This document shows positions 6,395-7,661 of a stretch of 7,661 nt of DNA, piece by piece; position 1 is the stretch's first letter; each line of letters opens with the position of its first letter. The stretch comes from DASUFP01 sp036274495 (GTDB lineage: Bacteria > Bacteroidota > Bacteroidia > AKYH767-A > OLB10). A program made the translations under genes and the position numbers. The notes under the pieces were generated by a model, which had not been told where the DNA came from, did no database searches, and worked only from the letters and a program-made list of their open reading frames with translations. The stretch spans positions 1 through 7,661 of the forward strand of contig DASUFP010000078.1 in assembly GCA_036274495.1 (NCBI GenBank). Direction: 5' to 3'.

Positions 6395-7303
6395 ATGAAT
6401 CATGAAATTGTTTTACAAGCAAAAGAGTTGCGGAAAACCTATGGACCTTTGGTGGCAGTTGATAACGTCAGTTTTACGGTAAAAAAAGGGGATATTTTTG
6501 GTTTTCTGGGACCTAACGGGGCGGGCAAGAGCACCACACTTCGAATGATTCTCGGGCTTATTCAGCCCTCTGCCGGCGAGGTATTGATTTTTAATCGTCC
6601 ATTGTCCGGGTCACGCTCCTCAATAATGAAACGGATTGGCGCGATTGTAGAAAAGCCCGACTTGTATGGATACCTGACCGCCTACGATAACCTGCGAATT
6701 TTAGGCAGGCTTGCGGGTACCGAAGTGGGTAAGGAAAGGATCCTGCAGGTACTGGAACTTGTCGGGTTAGAGGACCGGGCATACAGCAAAGTCAAAACCT
6801 ATTCACAGGGCATGAAGCAGCGGCTGGGAATCGGACAGGCTTTATTGCACGACCCTGAATTAATTTTACTTGATGAACCCACAAACGGCCTCGATCCGCA
6901 GGGCATGGTTGAAATCAGGGAACTTATTAAGAAATTGAGCAGTGAACACCGTAAAACAATTTTATTATCGACGCATATCCTCAACGAGGTTGAGATGATA
7001 GCTACACGCATGGTGATTATATCAAAAGGGAAAGTCGCGGTTGAGGGAAATGTGAAAGAGTTGTTACAACAAGACGATTTGCACGTGACGCTTGATACCA
7101 ACGATAATACCAAAGCTTTGAATTTATTGCAGCAAAACGGATTTAAGAGTACAGCCGAAAGAAAAGAGACCTCTGCTATTGAATTAAATATTTCAAAAGA
7201 GCAAATTCCAAATGTTTGTAAACTGCTGATGGAGTCCGGAATGTCAATATATTCAATAACCCCTGTCCGTTCACTTGAAGCATTTTTCTTAAGCCTTACC
7301 TGA
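6395..7303 (+). CDS. ABC exporter ATP-binding protein (bacitracin/Nat-type family)
   Basis: Cytoplasmic ATPase of 302 residues that powers an ABC-2 type transporter, almost certainly together with the permease that begins one base after its stop. Motifs in order: aromatic contact Y16, Walker A GPNGAGKST (39-47), a Q-loop region with Glu86 where glutamine is usual, signature YSQGM (136-140), Walker B LILLDEP (156-162; D160, catalytic E161), D-loop GLDPQG (165-170) and switch H194. All catalytic residues are present, so it should hydrolyse ATP. The last ~80 residues form the accessory C-terminal region seen in the BcrA/NatA-like subgroup, whose members include sodium, lantibiotic and bacitracin exporters; the substrate cannot be read from the sequence. 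The first ATG of the frame with a full N-terminal strand is 6395. There is no clear Shine-Dalgarno sequence. Confidence 0.95.
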   Translation: MNHEIVLQAKELRKTYGPLVAVDNVSFTVKKGDIFGFLGPNGAGKSTTLRMILGLIQPSAGEVLIFNRPLSGSRSSIMKRIGAIVEKPDLYGYLTAYDNLRILGRLAGTEVGKERILQVLELVGLEDRAYSKVKTYSQGMKQRLGIGQALLHDPELILLDEPTNGLDPQGMVEIRELIKKLSSEHRKTILLSTHILNEVEMIATRMVIISKGKVAVEGNVKELLQQDDLHVTLDTNDNTKALNLLQQNGFKSTAERKETSAIELNISKEQIPNVCKLLMESGMSIYSITPVRSLEAFFLSLT

Positions 7304-7304
7304 T

Positions 7305-7661
7305 ATGTGGATCGTTACAAGAACTGAGCTCTTTAAAATATTCAGCAGGCCAAGAACCTATATCGGATTTATTGCAATCGGCTTGCTGGTTGCACTGATA
7401 CAGATTGCTTTGTTCATCGATGGTCATACTTACCTTGATTTTACTTTGCAGAATTTAAAAGAGGCGTTCGATTTTCAGGGAGAATTGCTGAATGGTTATT
7501 TCGCCTGCTATATAATTCTTGCCACTTTATATGTTCACATACCCTTTCTGGTAGCATTGGTAACGGGCGATCTGGTAGCCGGTGAGGCAGCTTCGGGAAC
7601 ACTGCGTGTGATGCTTACCCGTCCTGTAAGCCGCACACAATTTATACTGGGTAAATTTTTT
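7305..7661 (+). CDS. ABC-2 type transporter permease, 3' truncated by window edge
   Basis: Membrane partner of the preceding ATPase; 119 codons are visible and the frame is still open at the window end. It starts MWIVTRTELFKIFSRPRTYI, the usual cytoplasmic N-terminus of ABC-2 permeases, then a membrane helix (about 18-38), a periplasmic segment (about 39-62), a second helix (about 63-87) and the conserved cytoplasmic stretch at 88-110, with G88, D89, E94, SGTLR (97-101) and RPVSR (106-110), typical of this permease group. The ATG follows the ATPase TGA by one base (TGATATG), so the two are surely co-transcribed and probably translationally coupled. A complete protein of this kind usually has about six helices, so perhaps half is missing. 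The substrate is unknown. Confidence 0.93.
   Translation, partial: MWIVTRTELFKIFSRPRTYIGFIAIGLLVALIQIALFIDGHTYLDFTLQNLKEAFDFQGELLNGYFACYIILATLYVHIPFLVALVTGDLVAGEAASGTLRVMLTRPVSRTQFILGKFF

Overview
The window looks like ordinary chromosomal DNA from a member of the Bacteroidota. Three things point there. SecD and SecF are fused into one ~990-residue protein, the usual arrangement in that phylum. Several intergenic regions carry the Bacteroidota promoter -7 element TAnnTTTG. Most genes lack a clear Shine-Dalgarno sequence. I cannot place it below phylum level. No rRNA, tRNA, CRISPR array, insertion sequence or phage gene was seen.

Layout. Positions 3-122 (+) hold the last 39 codons of an unrecognised gene. 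It converges on a small tatA-type gene (473 to 183, -), the pore subunit of twin-arginine export. A short divergent promoter region follows, then a YitT/DUF2179-family membrane protein (644-1528, +). This gene converges on secDF (4609 to 1628, -), and the two share a strong symmetrical, probably bidirectional terminator at 1573-1610. The secDF gene has its own well-formed promoter just upstream. Upstream of that, on the same strand, is a KamA-family radical SAM aminomutase homologue (6117 to 4795, -), with two small inverted repeats after its stop codon. A 277-bp AT-rich divergent region separates it from an ABC exporter operon on the + strand: an ATPase (6395-7303) and, one base later, an ABC-2 type permease (7305 to the window end, truncated).

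How the genes relate. tatA and secDF both serve protein export (folded substrates by Tat, unfolded by Sec), but they are separate transcription units with yitT between them, so no operon links them. The ATPase and permease clearly form one exporter. The aminomutase homologue stands alone, without the acetyltransferase or degradation genes that often accompany lysine aminomutases.

I did not find a convincing undescribed multi-gene system. The points most worth a second look are: the aminomutase homologue, which by my hand alignment lacks both acidic residues that bind lysine in characterised enzymes; a perfect 14-bp palindrome in its leader; and a tatA promoter so close to the start codon that the message may be leaderless.
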